From Bacteroidaceae bacterium (GTDB lineage: Bacteria; Bacteroidota; Bacteroidia; Bacteroidales; Bacteroidaceae): a stretch of 10,340 nt of DNA. A model generated the notes under the pieces. That model saw only the letters and a list, made by a program, of their open reading frames with translations, made no database searches and had not been told where the DNA came from. Numbering within the stretch: position 1 is the stretch's first letter; every line of letters starts with the position of its first letter. The stretch is taken from positions 1 through 10,340 of the forward strand of contig JAILIJ010000005.1 of NCBI GenBank assembly GCA_024695315.1. Direction: 5' to 3'. Both the position numbers and the translations under genes were made by a program. Shown here one piece after another: positions 1-7,009 of the stretch.

Positions 1-560
1 TGGGAGTAGACGAAGAAAACCAACATTATGCTTCAGACGAAGATGGCGTTCTCTTTAATAAAGACTTCACAGAAATAATACTCTACCCAGCAGGTAACAC
101 AAATAAGGAATATGTCATTCCTGAAACTGTAGAAACAATAGCCAGCAAAGCATTCTATGAATGTGACTACCTACAAACAATAACAATTCCTGCTACATGT
201 ACATTTATTGACACTACAGGTATATATTCTTGTCTAAAGCTAACTAAGGTTATTGCAAAAAATCCTACCCCTATAGAATTTACTTCAGAACCTTTTTATG
301 GTAGTTTCTTGAAAAGATGTACTTTATATGTTCCAACAGAGAGCTTGGATAATTATAAAGCAACGTATGGTTGGGACTTATTCAGCCAAATTCGCACACT
401 TGACGACTACGAATATGAACTTGGCATTTCTGCAACTAAGAAAGAAGAGGATAGCAGAAGTAACAGGATTTATACTATAGATGGAAGAATAATTGCTAAC
501 ACAGATAATCTCAAACCAGGAATATATATAAAGAATGGTAAGAAGTTCCGTGTTAGATAA
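1..560 (+). CDS. BspA-like leucine-rich repeat surface protein, C-terminal part
   Basis: The reading frame is open from the left edge (first full codon at base 3) to the TAA at 558-560, giving 185 residues of a gene whose start lies outside the window. The sequence has the LRR_5/BspA pattern: an acidic stretch with DGVLFNKDFTEIILYPAG, then YVIPETVETIASKAFYEC and LQTITIP, which is the usual 'phantom gene-like repeat' wording of Prevotella, Bacteroides and Treponema surface proteins. After about residue 125 the repeats stop, and the protein ends in a short module (IYTIDGRII..., GIYIKNGKKFRVR). That module resembles the compact C-terminal sorting-type tail seen on many secreted Prevotella proteins and recurs in the minus-strand LRR gene at 1922-3277. 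The family is usually surface-exposed and adhesion-related; any specific ligand here is unknown. An internal ATG at 309 is not the real start, because the frame continues upstream with clear LRR sequence. Confidence 0.9.
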   Translation, partial: GVDEENQHYASDEDGVLFNKDFTEIILYPAGNTNKEYVIPETVETIASKAFYECDYLQTITIPATCTFIDTTGIYSCLKLTKVIAKNPTPIEFTSEPFYGSFLKRCTLYVPTESLDNYKATYGWDLFSQIRTLDDYEYELGISATKKEEDSRSNRIYTIDGRIIANTDNLKPGIYIKNGKKFRVR

Positions 561-585
561 GTAACTTAAATTATATAACACTTTA

Positions 586-608
586 CAAGTTCGGAAATGC
601 CGCACTTG
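586..608 (+). other. Small hairpin after the LRR gene
   Basis: CAAGT-T-CGG pairs with CCG-C-ACTTG around the loop AAATG, a nine-position stem with one mismatch, 26 bases after the stop codon at 560. No T-run follows, so alone it is not a typical terminator. It may stabilise the 3' end made by the stronger hairpin at 630-669. Confidence 0.4.
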
Positions 609-629
609 CTATAAGTAAAAACTACATAA

Positions 630-680
630 GGGAGTATCAAAAGTCTTAATAAAGATGGATGATACTCCCCTATTATTTTT
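630..680 (+). terminator. Probable intrinsic terminator of the left LRR gene
   Basis: GGGAGTATCA at 630-639 is perfectly complementary to TGATACTCCC at 660-669, a 10-bp stem around a 20-base loop. It is followed by CTATTATTTTT ending at 680. It lies 70 bases past the stop codon and upstream of the promoter box of the next gene. The loop is long for an intrinsic terminator, which lowers confidence slightly. Confidence 0.7.
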
Positions 681-812
681 GGGTCTTTCTCACAACTGAA
701 AGTTCGCAGACCAATATTGCCTAAAGGCAAAAAAAGATCATGCGAATTTATTTTTATATTTTTTTGCACAAAGATTTCGTATCAGCCTATATACAGATAT
801 TTTATTTTTATC

Positions 813-820
813 TATCTTTG
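813..820 (+). promoter_or_regulatory. -7 promoter box (TATCTTTG) of the lipoprotein gene
   Basis: TATCTTTG matches the Bacteroidetes primary-sigma -7 consensus TAnnTTTG and lies about 75 bases before the ATG at 898. No TTTG is found 19-21 bp upstream, where the -33 box should be, so the promoter is half-consensus. The leader from about 825 to 897 is very A-rich and has no Shine-Dalgarno sequence, as is usual in this phylum. Confidence 0.6.
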
Positions 821-897
821 CACCCCGAAAATGAACTTTCGAAGAAAATAAAAATCAAAAAAATTAGAACAACAAAAATTAATTAAAATTATCAAAA

Positions 898-1731
898 ATG
901 AAGAAATTAAGTAACAAGTGGATTTTAGTACTCTCAGTACTTGTATCATTATGCTTTGTCTCATGTGGATCTGACGATGACAATGATGATACTAAACAGA
1001 TAGAAGTTAACAATTCAAAAATCACAAATATCAATGCTACTTCTATAGAAAGTGGAAAACAATACACTACATCTTCAACATTAACATACAACAGTATCGG
1101 ACAGCTCACAGATGTAAAAATAATAGAAAATACAGATACGTATAATACAGAAAAAATAAGTATCGATTATTCAAAACTTGAAAACGATAATATAATTTCC
1201 GTAAATTATGTTTCTATCATAGGAACAAACATAGACAACGAAAGCGTCGAATACAAACTCAAGGAAGGAAAAATTGTGTCAAGTACATTAGAAAACATAA
1301 CATACTCGTATGAATATGATGAAAATGACTATCTTATAAATATATCAGACGACACTAATGGCAAAAAGATAAACATAACTTGGGAAAATGGTTGTATCAC
1401 AAATATAAAAGACTCTAATAATAACTATAACTATTTAACAAATATAGAATATTCAAGAATTAAAGTCGGTAAATATGGAGGTTGGATAAACCCTATCCCA
1501 TTCTTCTCATTAAACGAATTTGATCAGTACATGTGGATAGGTGGATTCTTCGGTAAAAATATCACATACTACCCAAGTTGTTTTGAAGGATATAAAATAG
1601 GAAATTATACAGAATATAACAACCAAAAAATCACATTTACATTCGACAGAGACCAACAATTACCATCGTCTATAAATATGGAGACTAACGACGATAGTTA
1701 TGGAGCTGCAATGTTAACATGGAAGGAATAA
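898..1731 (+). CDS. Surface lipoprotein, DUF4595-like
   Basis: This is a 277-residue lipoprotein. Residues 1-22 form a signal peptide (KK near the start, hydrophobic ILVLSVLVSLCFVS) ending at the lipobox FVS-C23. The residues after Cys23 (GSDDDNDD) form an acidic stretch of the Bacteroidetes lipoprotein export signal type (SDDDD-like), which predicts display on the outer face of the outer membrane. The rest is rich in beta-strand-like repeats with Y-x-Y-D/N motifs: a SYEYDENDYLINI segment near residues 140-152, then an ITWENGCITNI segment near 163-173. This wording is typical of the DUF4595 / YD-like lipoproteins abundant in Prevotella and Bacteroides. No catalytic motif is visible and the function of that family is unknown. 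The ATG follows an A-rich leader and its own -7 box. The gene stands alone between a terminator hairpin and a convergent neighbour. DUF4595 membership is from memory of the family pattern. Confidence 0.85.
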   Translation: MKKLSNKWILVLSVLVSLCFVSCGSDDDNDDTKQIEVNNSKITNINATSIESGKQYTTSSTLTYNSIGQLTDVKIIENTDTYNTEKISIDYSKLENDNIISVNYVSIIGTNIDNESVEYKLKEGKIVSSTLENITYSYEYDENDYLINISDDTNGKKINITWENGCITNIKDSNNNYNYLTNIEYSRIKVGKYGGWINPIPFFSLNEFDQYMWIGGFFGKNITYYPSCFEGYKIGNYTEYNNQKITFTFDRDQQLPSSINMETNDDSYGAAMLTWKE

Positions 1732-1746
1732 ATTGAACTGTTATAG

Positions 1747-1798
1747 GTTGTAGTACAAGAATGAGATACCAAAAACTGTTTCTCTTTGTACTACCAAC
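1747..1798 (+). terminator. Possible terminator hairpin after the lipoprotein gene
   Basis: GTTG-TAGTACAA at 1747-1758 pairs with TTGTACTA-(C)-CAAC at 1786-1798, a 12-bp stem with one bulged C. The loop is about 27 bases and contains a small inner GAGA/TCTC pairing. It starts 16 bases after the TAA at 1729-1731. No T-run follows directly, although TATTTTT occurs at 1811-1817, so it is weaker than a canonical terminator. Confidence 0.45.
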
Positions 1799-1812
1799 AC
1801 CCTTACATAATA

Positions 1813-1906
1813 TTTTTGAACACGGAAATTATGGAAAATATGTGTATTAAGAAGGCAAAACGCTATTATTCTTACTACTCTTTCCATTTCTTCCGTGTTC
1901 AAAAAA
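1813..1906. repeat. 25-bp imperfect inverted repeat between convergent genes
   Basis: TTTTTGAACACGGAA at 1813-1827, continuing to ATGGAAA at 1837, is the reverse complement of 1881-1905 apart from three central mismatches. The centre between the arms is about 43 bases. It sits between the ends of the lipoprotein gene (+) and the LRR gene (-), where a bidirectional terminator would be expected. In both directions, however, the T-run comes before the stem and the A-run after it, so it is not a classic intrinsic terminator. The core TTCCGTGTTC also occurs at 8583-8592, which suggests a dispersed genomic repeat. Confidence 0.75.
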
Positions 1907-1921
1907 TTTACTCAAACGCAT

Positions 1922-3277
1922 TTACTTAACAATATACTTCTTACCATTCTTGATATAAATACCTGGGGCAGAGATCTCGTCAATTTGAATGCCTTGAAGA
2001 GTATATATTTTGCCATCAGCAGCAGAATCACACATATCAACAATATTTGTAACAACACCCTCTGTAACATTAAAAGAAGTTGTTACAAAAGCATTATCCG
2101 ATGTAAAAAGAGGGTACGCTTCATTCTCAAGTACTCCATGAATATTAGCATTTGCAGAAAGGAAATTAAACTTACCTGGTGCTATAACAAAATAATCAGT
2201 ACCCTTTACTAACGCTGATCCATCCTCTTTAACAAATGAAAAAGATGTTGTTGCATCTGATTCAAGTATTCCCTTTGCATAAAGCTGAGAAGTAAGGTCT
2301 AAAACATATTCTGAACTTGTTATTTTGGAAACCACTTCATAAGGTGCCTGAGGAGCATAAGTAAAGTTCTTTGCCTTAGTGATATTGACTGGATAGTCAG
2401 GAATACTTGTAAAAGAAAGCTTATTGTTTTCCACATTCAACTTAGTAGTAATCCCATCAGTCTTCATTCCTATAATCTTAGATATATTATTGTTTTTTAA
2501 GATTACAGTCGTAGCCTTATCCACATTTGTCATATTTATAGAATCCAAAATATTATCATTTACAGTAATAGTAATCAATTCAGGACAATGACTTAAATCC
2601 AAATACTTCAACTTGTTTTCACGAGCAGTAAGATACTGCAGTTTTGTGGAAGAAGTGAGATCAAGCTCTTCAAGGTTATTATTTTGACATGAAATAGTCG
2701 TCAAGCTATTATTTGCAGGCAAGATAAGAGATTTTAGCTCATTATCATTAACATAAAGTCCATTATCTGTCAAGGCCGTATTATTTCTCAAATCAAGACT
2801 TGTGAGCTTTGAGTTCTTAAAAGTGAATGATGTTAATTTGGTAGCCTTTGATACATCAACAGAAGAAACAGCAGTTTTTGCCACGTTGATAACCTCCACA
2901 TTTGTCAATTTAGACAAGTCAAGGTCCCTTACAGTATTATTCTCAGTGAGACCGAAATAAGCCACATCCTCATTTGCATATATTGTAATATTTCCTTCGC
3001 CAAGGGCTACATTAGAAATGTATACCTTAGCAGAGATATTTTTATTCTTCACAGAAACCGTTTGAAGTTCTCCATTTCCAAAATCAATAGCATAGACATC
3101 AGATTCACGATTAGTAGCAAAAGAAAATTTAAGATTCGAACTTCCGTCGACAAGAGCCTTTGCCGTTACCATCGGAATAACATTATAATCTACTCCTTCA
3201 ACGGTGATTGTTTTACTTTCTTGAGCATTAGCAGTCAACACAAATAATGCCATAAATAAGAGTAAAATATTTTTCAT
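1922..3277 (-). CDS. Secreted leucine-rich repeat protein with sorting-type C-terminal tail
   Basis: This is a 451-residue protein. A classical signal peptide covers residues 1-18 (MKNILLLFMALFVLTANA, cleavage before QES). Residues about 45-110 form a beta-type N-terminal region. Residues about 115-290 carry internalin-like leucine-rich repeats of about 21-22 residues, with the recurring pattern L-x-x-L-x-L-x-x-N/C, for example LTSLDLRNNTAL, LEELDLTSSTKL and LKYLDLSHCPEL. Residues about 300-415 look like an Ig/beta domain. Residues 424-451 (IYTLQGIQI..., GIYIKNGKKYIVK) match the tail of the LRR gene at 1-560 almost word for word. The likely role is a secreted or surface-attached binding protein; no ligand can be named. 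The ATG at 3277 opens directly onto the signal peptide, and a -7 box lies about 125 bases upstream. It is convergent with the lipoprotein gene. Confidence 0.9.
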   Translation of the reverse strand: MKNILLLFMALFVLTANAQESKTITVEGVDYNVIPMVTAKALVDGSSNLKFSFATNRESDVYAIDFGNGELQTVSVKNKNISAKVYISNVALGEGNITIYANEDVAYFGLTENNTVRDLDLSKLTNVEVINVAKTAVSSVDVSKATKLTSFTFKNSKLTSLDLRNNTALTDNGLYVNDNELKSLILPANNSLTTISCQNNNLEELDLTSSTKLQYLTARENKLKYLDLSHCPELITITVNDNILDSINMTNVDKATTVILKNNNISKIIGMKTDGITTKLNVENNKLSFTSIPDYPVNITKAKNFTYAPQAPYEVVSKITSSEYVLDLTSQLYAKGILESDATTSFSFVKEDGSALVKGTDYFVIAPGKFNFLSANANIHGVLENEAYPLFTSDNAFVTTSFNVTEGVVTNIVDMCDSAADGKIYTLQGIQIDEISAPGIYIKNGKKYIVK

Positions 3278-3400
3278 AAATAATAAATTGTTTTTATAAT
3301 TAGTTTATAGACGTTAATTAGTTTCATGACTATAATAAAGCATGTGCTACATCTTGTTCTTTCTATACGATTTCATAATTTGAATCCCGTAAAGTATATA

Positions 3401-3408
3401 CAAAGATA
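3401..3408 (-). promoter_or_regulatory. -7 promoter box (TATCTTTG) of the secreted LRR gene
   Basis: On the minus strand this reads TATCTTTG, a full match to TAnnTTTG, and it predicts a start near 3395 and a leader of about 115 bases. The expected TTTG -33 box is not present at 19-21 bp; the nearest approximation is TTTA at 22 bp (3431-3434). Confidence 0.6.
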
Positions 3409-3589
3409 CAAATAAAATTATTAAGTGCCATAAATAAATGCGAAAATTTTGTCAAAACATCTTACGAAACGTAATTTTTGACTATTGCCATTTGAAGAGC
3501 CTTGCAGATTTAAGATTTTAAGGTTTTAAGGTCTTTGTGTTGTTTTTTTATGGTCTTGATGTTTTGAGTTCTTACGATTATACGATTAC

Positions 3590-3624
3590 ATTCTTCATTC
3601 TTCATTCTTCATTCTTCATTCTTC
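3590..3624. repeat. Five exact tandem copies of heptamer ATTCTTC
   Basis: Five perfect head-to-tail copies of ATTCTTC (GAAGAAT on the minus strand) are followed by the degenerate copy ACTTTCC. The strand bias (pyrimidine on +) and unit length match the larger array at 8803-8920, where the unit is mostly CTTCACT. It lies 20 bases past the last gene of the minus-strand cluster. Confidence 0.95.
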
Positions 3625-3644
3625 ACTTTCCACTTAAAAGATTC

Positions 3645-3992
3645 TTAAGTAGAAGAGATTTCAAAAGAGTCACAGCGCTTACGCAAACTCAACCAATAGT
3701 CCCTATGATTCATCACATCATCATAGGTTATCGGATAGTATTTCATAGCCTTCTCTATATCGCTTCGAGTGGCATTCCACCCAACGGACTGCCATACTAA
3801 TCCTGCTAACAACTTCTTATGATCCTCATTCATAATATTATGCTCATTATCCATAGAAAAACTTTTAACCTTTTTCACAAAGGTAAAGAAATCATCGACA
3901 CGTTCAATACAAAAATATGTGTTATCCAACATAAAACGTTTTTTAGCCATTTTATACTTATCTTCACCCACCCCAAAAACTTCCTCATCCAT
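3645..3992 (-). CDS. Small soluble hypothetical protein (115 aa), last gene of the cluster
   Basis: I do not recognise this protein. It starts MDEEVFGVGEDKYKMAKKRF and is highly charged, with no signal peptide or membrane segment. The C-terminal half (NEDHKKLLAGLVWQSVGW, then TRSDIEKAMKYYPITYDDVM and YWLSLRKRC) reads as several short amphipathic helices. I prefer the ATG at 3992 over a TTG at 4007. The ATG start leaves a 4-base gap after the TGA of the upstream gene (3997-3999), whereas the TTG start would overlap that gene. The tight spacing implies translation from the same transcript as the DUF4112 gene, so it is probably a cytoplasmic partner of the membrane proteins encoded above it. That partnership is inferred from position only. 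Confidence 0.75.
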   Translation of the reverse strand: MDEEVFGVGEDKYKMAKKRFMLDNTYFCIERVDDFFTFVKKVKSFSMDNEHNIMNEDHKKLLAGLVWQSVGWNATRSDIEKAMKYYPITYDDVMNHRDYWLSLRKRCDSFEISST

Positions 3993-3996
3993 ATCC

Positions 3997-4578
3997 TCAC
4001 CCCACAAAGTTCATCCATTTCTTTGCCAACCAAATCAGGAATATAACTTGAAAATACATTATAACACAAAGTAATATTATCACGACAACAAACCAAAAAG
4101 ACTTTTTACGCACCTGAGAAATGACACGTCTATCGTCATTCACATACCCCACTATCAAATGCAAATTCTTATTATACGACTTATGAAATATATCTATTAT
4201 ATCCCCAACGGCAAATGGTATCATTCCTAATACCATATCTATAAGCATGTTACATACTACAGCAAGGGTTAATGGAACAGACCTTACGACACACAAACTA
4301 TAATACACGAACGGAACAGATAGAACCCCTGTAAGAAAATCGCCTAAGCCTGCAGGCATAAAGAAACCTATTATTGGATCAAGGTAATACTTATCCATAT
4401 ACCTCGCTACACGTTCCATGAATCTATACGACCACAGAGACATGAGCCTATCCCTCTCACTATCCTTTCTTGCCTTGCGCTCTGCCTCCTTACGGAAAGC
4501 CTCATTCTCAACATTTTTTTCTTCACGCTGAGACAATCCAAGCTCTTCTCTTACTTTTTTTCTACGCTCACTTTCCAT
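3997..4578 (-). CDS. DUF4112-type membrane protein
   Basis: This is a 193-residue protein. Residues 1-50 are a very charged, probably helical cytoplasmic arm rich in Glu, Lys and Arg. Residues about 60-145 fit the DUF4112 pattern: YLDPIIGFFMPAGLGDFLTG at 65-84, a hydrophobic stretch at 84-100, then NMLIDMVLGMIPFAVGD at 110-126 followed by IIDIFHKSYNKNLHLI. The paired 'P-x-x-GD' turns (GD at 79-80 and 125-126) and the closing K-S-x-x-K-N-L are the features I associate with that family. Residues 161-185 (FWFVVVIILLCVIMYFQVIFLIWLA) are an additional transmembrane helix. The family is an integral membrane family of unknown function. The ATG at 4578 follows the 706-aa gene by 76 bases with no promoter box seen, and the next gene begins 4 bases after its stop. 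The charged N-terminal arm may be a docking surface for its neighbours. Confidence 0.85.
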   Translation of the reverse strand: MESERRKKVREELGLSQREEKNVENEAFRKEAERKARKDSERDRLMSLWSYRFMERVARYMDKYYLDPIIGFFMPAGLGDFLTGVLSVPFVYYSLCVVRSVPLTLAVVCNMLIDMVLGMIPFAVGDIIDIFHKSYNKNLHLIVGYVNDDRRVISQVRKKSFWFVVVIILLCVIMYFQVIFLIWLAKKWMNFVG

Positions 4579-4654
4579 TTTTTACATATAAAACATAAAA
4601 CGATTACACGAATCAGAAGGCTCCACACATTTTTACGTCCACACTCCATCTACA

Positions 4655-6775
4655 TCATAGTTCGATAGACTTCTTACCCCTCAAAAAATCCTCAAAATCG
4701 CTATCACTTAAAATCATTTTATTATCACTTAGACGCATAATACAATCCCGAACAGAAACAGTATCTGTTGCTACATTCATCCTGCGAATAACTTCGCGTA
4801 AATATGCACTCTGATCATCTACATCCTTCATACGCCTGGCGAAGTCCTTCTGTAACTCTCTAAACTGTTGGTCATAGACTGCGGAAGAAATCATGTCCCT
4901 TGTACGCTGAACCTGCAAATTCAAACAGGTATCAAACAATAGAACCCCATCCTTAACGATCTTTTCATACCGCTCATTCAAGCAATCCTCATCCTTTCCT
5001 ACTGTGACAGGCTTCTTATACTCTTCACCATCCTTAACAAGCTCTGTGCTATTATTGTCAGAACCGACATCCTCCTTCATCTTCTTTATGAAACGGTCTA
5101 ATTGCTCCTTCCAAGACTCAGGCAACTCCACTATAGACTCAGGCGAAGGTATATCCACCACTTTGACAAGCTCATCGTCGAGTCTCATCTGAGCAATATC
5201 TTTTCCTACCTTCAAAACCCCAATAATTGAACTTAGGTGTTGTAAGATCTGCATACGTAAAGAGTCATCACTAACGACAGAATTTCTAATCCGAATATTT
5301 ATGTCCTTACACTTAGAACGTAACTCGCGTATCTTACTATCCTTAACCTTTAGTGCCTCCTCATGACACGTCAGCTCCTCCCTATTGAGCTGCGTCTCCA
5401 CTTGAAGGTTCTCATATTCTTTCACCAAAGGACCGCAATTCTCGTTCCACTCATACACATCGCGGTTATAATCTTTCGTTGCCACGCCAAAAGATATAAT
5501 ATTATACAAAAACGATGGCCTTACTGGCTTCTTGGAGATGGACTCATCATACATAGCTTTCTTTGACAAGAGAACAGATTCTGCATCCTTTATGAGTGCC
5601 CTATACAACACGATATTAGCCTCGTGGTCATTGATTTCTTTCTCCAGAGTGTGACACTCCTCAAGAAGAGATTCACGTTCAAGACGTAGCGCCTTTGCTT
5701 CTTGTGAAGAATAATATGACTCAAGCAACCTATCCAAGTCTTCAGAAAGCACCTTACGACTGAACCTATCAAAAGCCCTGGCCTTAGGTAAAAAAACATT
5801 ATTTATCAATTGATGGATGACCGTGAGACGACCAGCATCACCCTTTATCTGAGTCACATCCTTCCTAATATACACACTCAGTTTCGTCAGCTCCGTCTTT
5901 AGTCTACCCGTCTTCCTTGCAGCCTGAATATAATGATTGACCATCGCAAGCCCTGCCATTGCCAAACCTACCGATTTACTATTCCTTGACGCTAATTTAT
6001 AATCAGACAAAGAAGCTGTGAGCGAGGCCTGAAAGCTATCCGCTATTTCGCCCATCAGTACCGAACAGGCATCAGCAACCTTATTGAATGCCAAATCCAT
6101 TTGCTTTAGCATATCCTCCGTATTCAACCATTCTATGCTATTAAAGTCAAATAGCTCCGGCGCAACGACCTTTATGTTTTCTCCAAAAATATCCTCCAAG
6201 GCCAAAGCATATTTCATAAACACATTCTTGACGTCTGTTCTTATCACTACGAAATCATTCACATCAGTCATCACCCCAGCCTTAACATCACCATAGGCAT
6301 CAATAAGAGCCGAATAGTACTTATACATCCTCATGGCCTGCTCTCTGACCTGCTTAACACCAGTCGTACCCATTACATAATCCACCAAGTCGGAAGTCAT
6401 ATTTACGGTATCATAATTTGTCGAGTCCTGTATTCGACCGTGCAAAATCTCAAGTGCGCCCTCCGTGTAGCTCATATCCTTCTGAACAAGGTCCATGACC
6501 TTATCAGCATCCTTACCATTCATAGCGTCAGCCACCCTATAGTCATCCACTACAGAACGCCTACCTGCATTACCTATGAAAGCATCAAAAATACTTTTGT
6601 TCTTATCAAAATAATTGTAGGCATCCCATACAAGTTTACTTATCTCTATACCGTCAGCATTCACACCTAACTCTTTCAAGTCCGATGCAAGGTCTGCCCT
6701 CGAATATGTGGAATTTTCGTCAGACAACTGTTTAGCTATCGACAAAATTTTGTTTAGTATCTCTATATTTTCCAT
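4655..6775 (-). CDS. Large alpha-helical coiled-coil protein of unknown function (706 aa)
   Basis: I do not recognise a named family. The protein looks almost entirely helical, with no signal peptide and no nucleotide-binding or protease motif. Residues 1-350 are mixed helical. They include one moderately hydrophobic segment, SVGLAMAGLAMVNHYIQAA (268-286), that might touch a membrane. Residues about 355-415 (ALRLERESLLEECHTLEKEI...) and 445-500 (YENLQVETQLNREELTCHEE...) are two coiled-coil helices. They are separated by a 28-residue link that carries the hydrophobic patch FLYNIISFGVA (422-432), the shape of a long helical hairpin with a greasy tip. A charged, low-complexity link follows (555-598), then a helical C-terminal part. 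Alpha-pore-forming toxins and membrane-remodelling proteins have such hairpins, but so do structural proteins, so this is only a shape argument. The ATG at 6775 lies after a 234-base gap from the 397-aa gene. Confidence 0.85.
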   Translation of the reverse strand: MENIEILNKILSIAKQLSDENSTYSRADLASDLKELGVNADGIEISKLVWDAYNYFDKNKSIFDAFIGNAGRRSVVDDYRVADAMNGKDADKVMDLVQKDMSYTEGALEILHGRIQDSTNYDTVNMTSDLVDYVMGTTGVKQVREQAMRMYKYYSALIDAYGDVKAGVMTDVNDFVVIRTDVKNVFMKYALALEDIFGENIKVVAPELFDFNSIEWLNTEDMLKQMDLAFNKVADACSVLMGEIADSFQASLTASLSDYKLASRNSKSVGLAMAGLAMVNHYIQAARKTGRLKTELTKLSVYIRKDVTQIKGDAGRLTVIHQLINNVFLPKARAFDRFSRKVLSEDLDRLLESYYSSQEAKALRLERESLLEECHTLEKEINDHEANIVLYRALIKDAESVLLSKKAMYDESISKKPVRPSFLYNIISFGVATKDYNRDVYEWNENCGPLVKEYENLQVETQLNREELTCHEEALKVKDSKIRELRSKCKDINIRIRNSVVSDDSLRMQILQHLSSIIGVLKVGKDIAQMRLDDELVKVVDIPSPESIVELPESWKEQLDRFIKKMKEDVGSDNNSTELVKDGEEYKKPVTVGKDEDCLNERYEKIVKDGVLLFDTCLNLQVQRTRDMISSAVYDQQFRELQKDFARRMKDVDDQSAYLREVIRRMNVATDTVSVRDCIMRLSDNKMILSDSDFEDFLRGKKSIEL

Positions 6776-7009
6776 AATACGGTGTTCTTTATTTTAAGAG
6801 TAATGATCTTATATAAACACAACTTAAGGATATTAACAATAGCCTACGAAGTGTTAACGAAAGGTAAACGAACATTTCTCAATTTATATTAATAACATTT
6901 TATATTTTTTTTTACTATCATCTATCAGAAGCAAATTTTCCAACCTTAACGGTCCGTAAAATTGTACTTGTACACGCTTACAAAGGGGAAAAATAATTTC
7001 GACTTCGCA
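6776..7009. other. AT-rich gap inside the minus-strand gene cluster
   Basis: The gap is 234 bases long with no credible gene. No TAnnTTTG box is seen on the minus strand, so a separate promoter for the 706-aa gene is not evident. A short pairing near 6966-6984 (CTTTGTA/TACAAG on the minus strand) followed by TTTT could be a weak attenuator after the 397-aa gene. A run of A residues about 30 bases further down closes the visible structure. Confidence 0.45.

Larger units (their letters stand above)
3278..3644. other. Gene-free interval between the LRR gene and the four-gene cluster
   Basis: No credible gene is seen. Read leftwards it holds the leader and promoter of the LRR gene (3278-3408). 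A stretch at about 3510-3535 repeats TTTAAG/TTTTAAGG three times. The heptamer array lies at 3590-3624. A weak AT inverted repeat at 3632-3650 (ACTTAA/TTAAGT) overlaps the stop codon of the gene ending at 3645. No strong terminator for the cluster is visible, so transcription could run on into the LRR leader. Confidence 0.6.

Noticed and set aside
1895..2212. Plus-strand open frame opposite the LRR gene
   Set aside because: It lies wholly antisense to a gene with a clear signal peptide, repeats and C-terminal tail, and has no promoter or family pattern of its own.
3993..4007. Longer version of the 115-aa gene starting at a TTG at 4007
   Set aside because: The ATG at 3992 gives the tidy 4-base gap after the upstream stop; the extra residues would come from overlap with the end of the DUF4112 gene.
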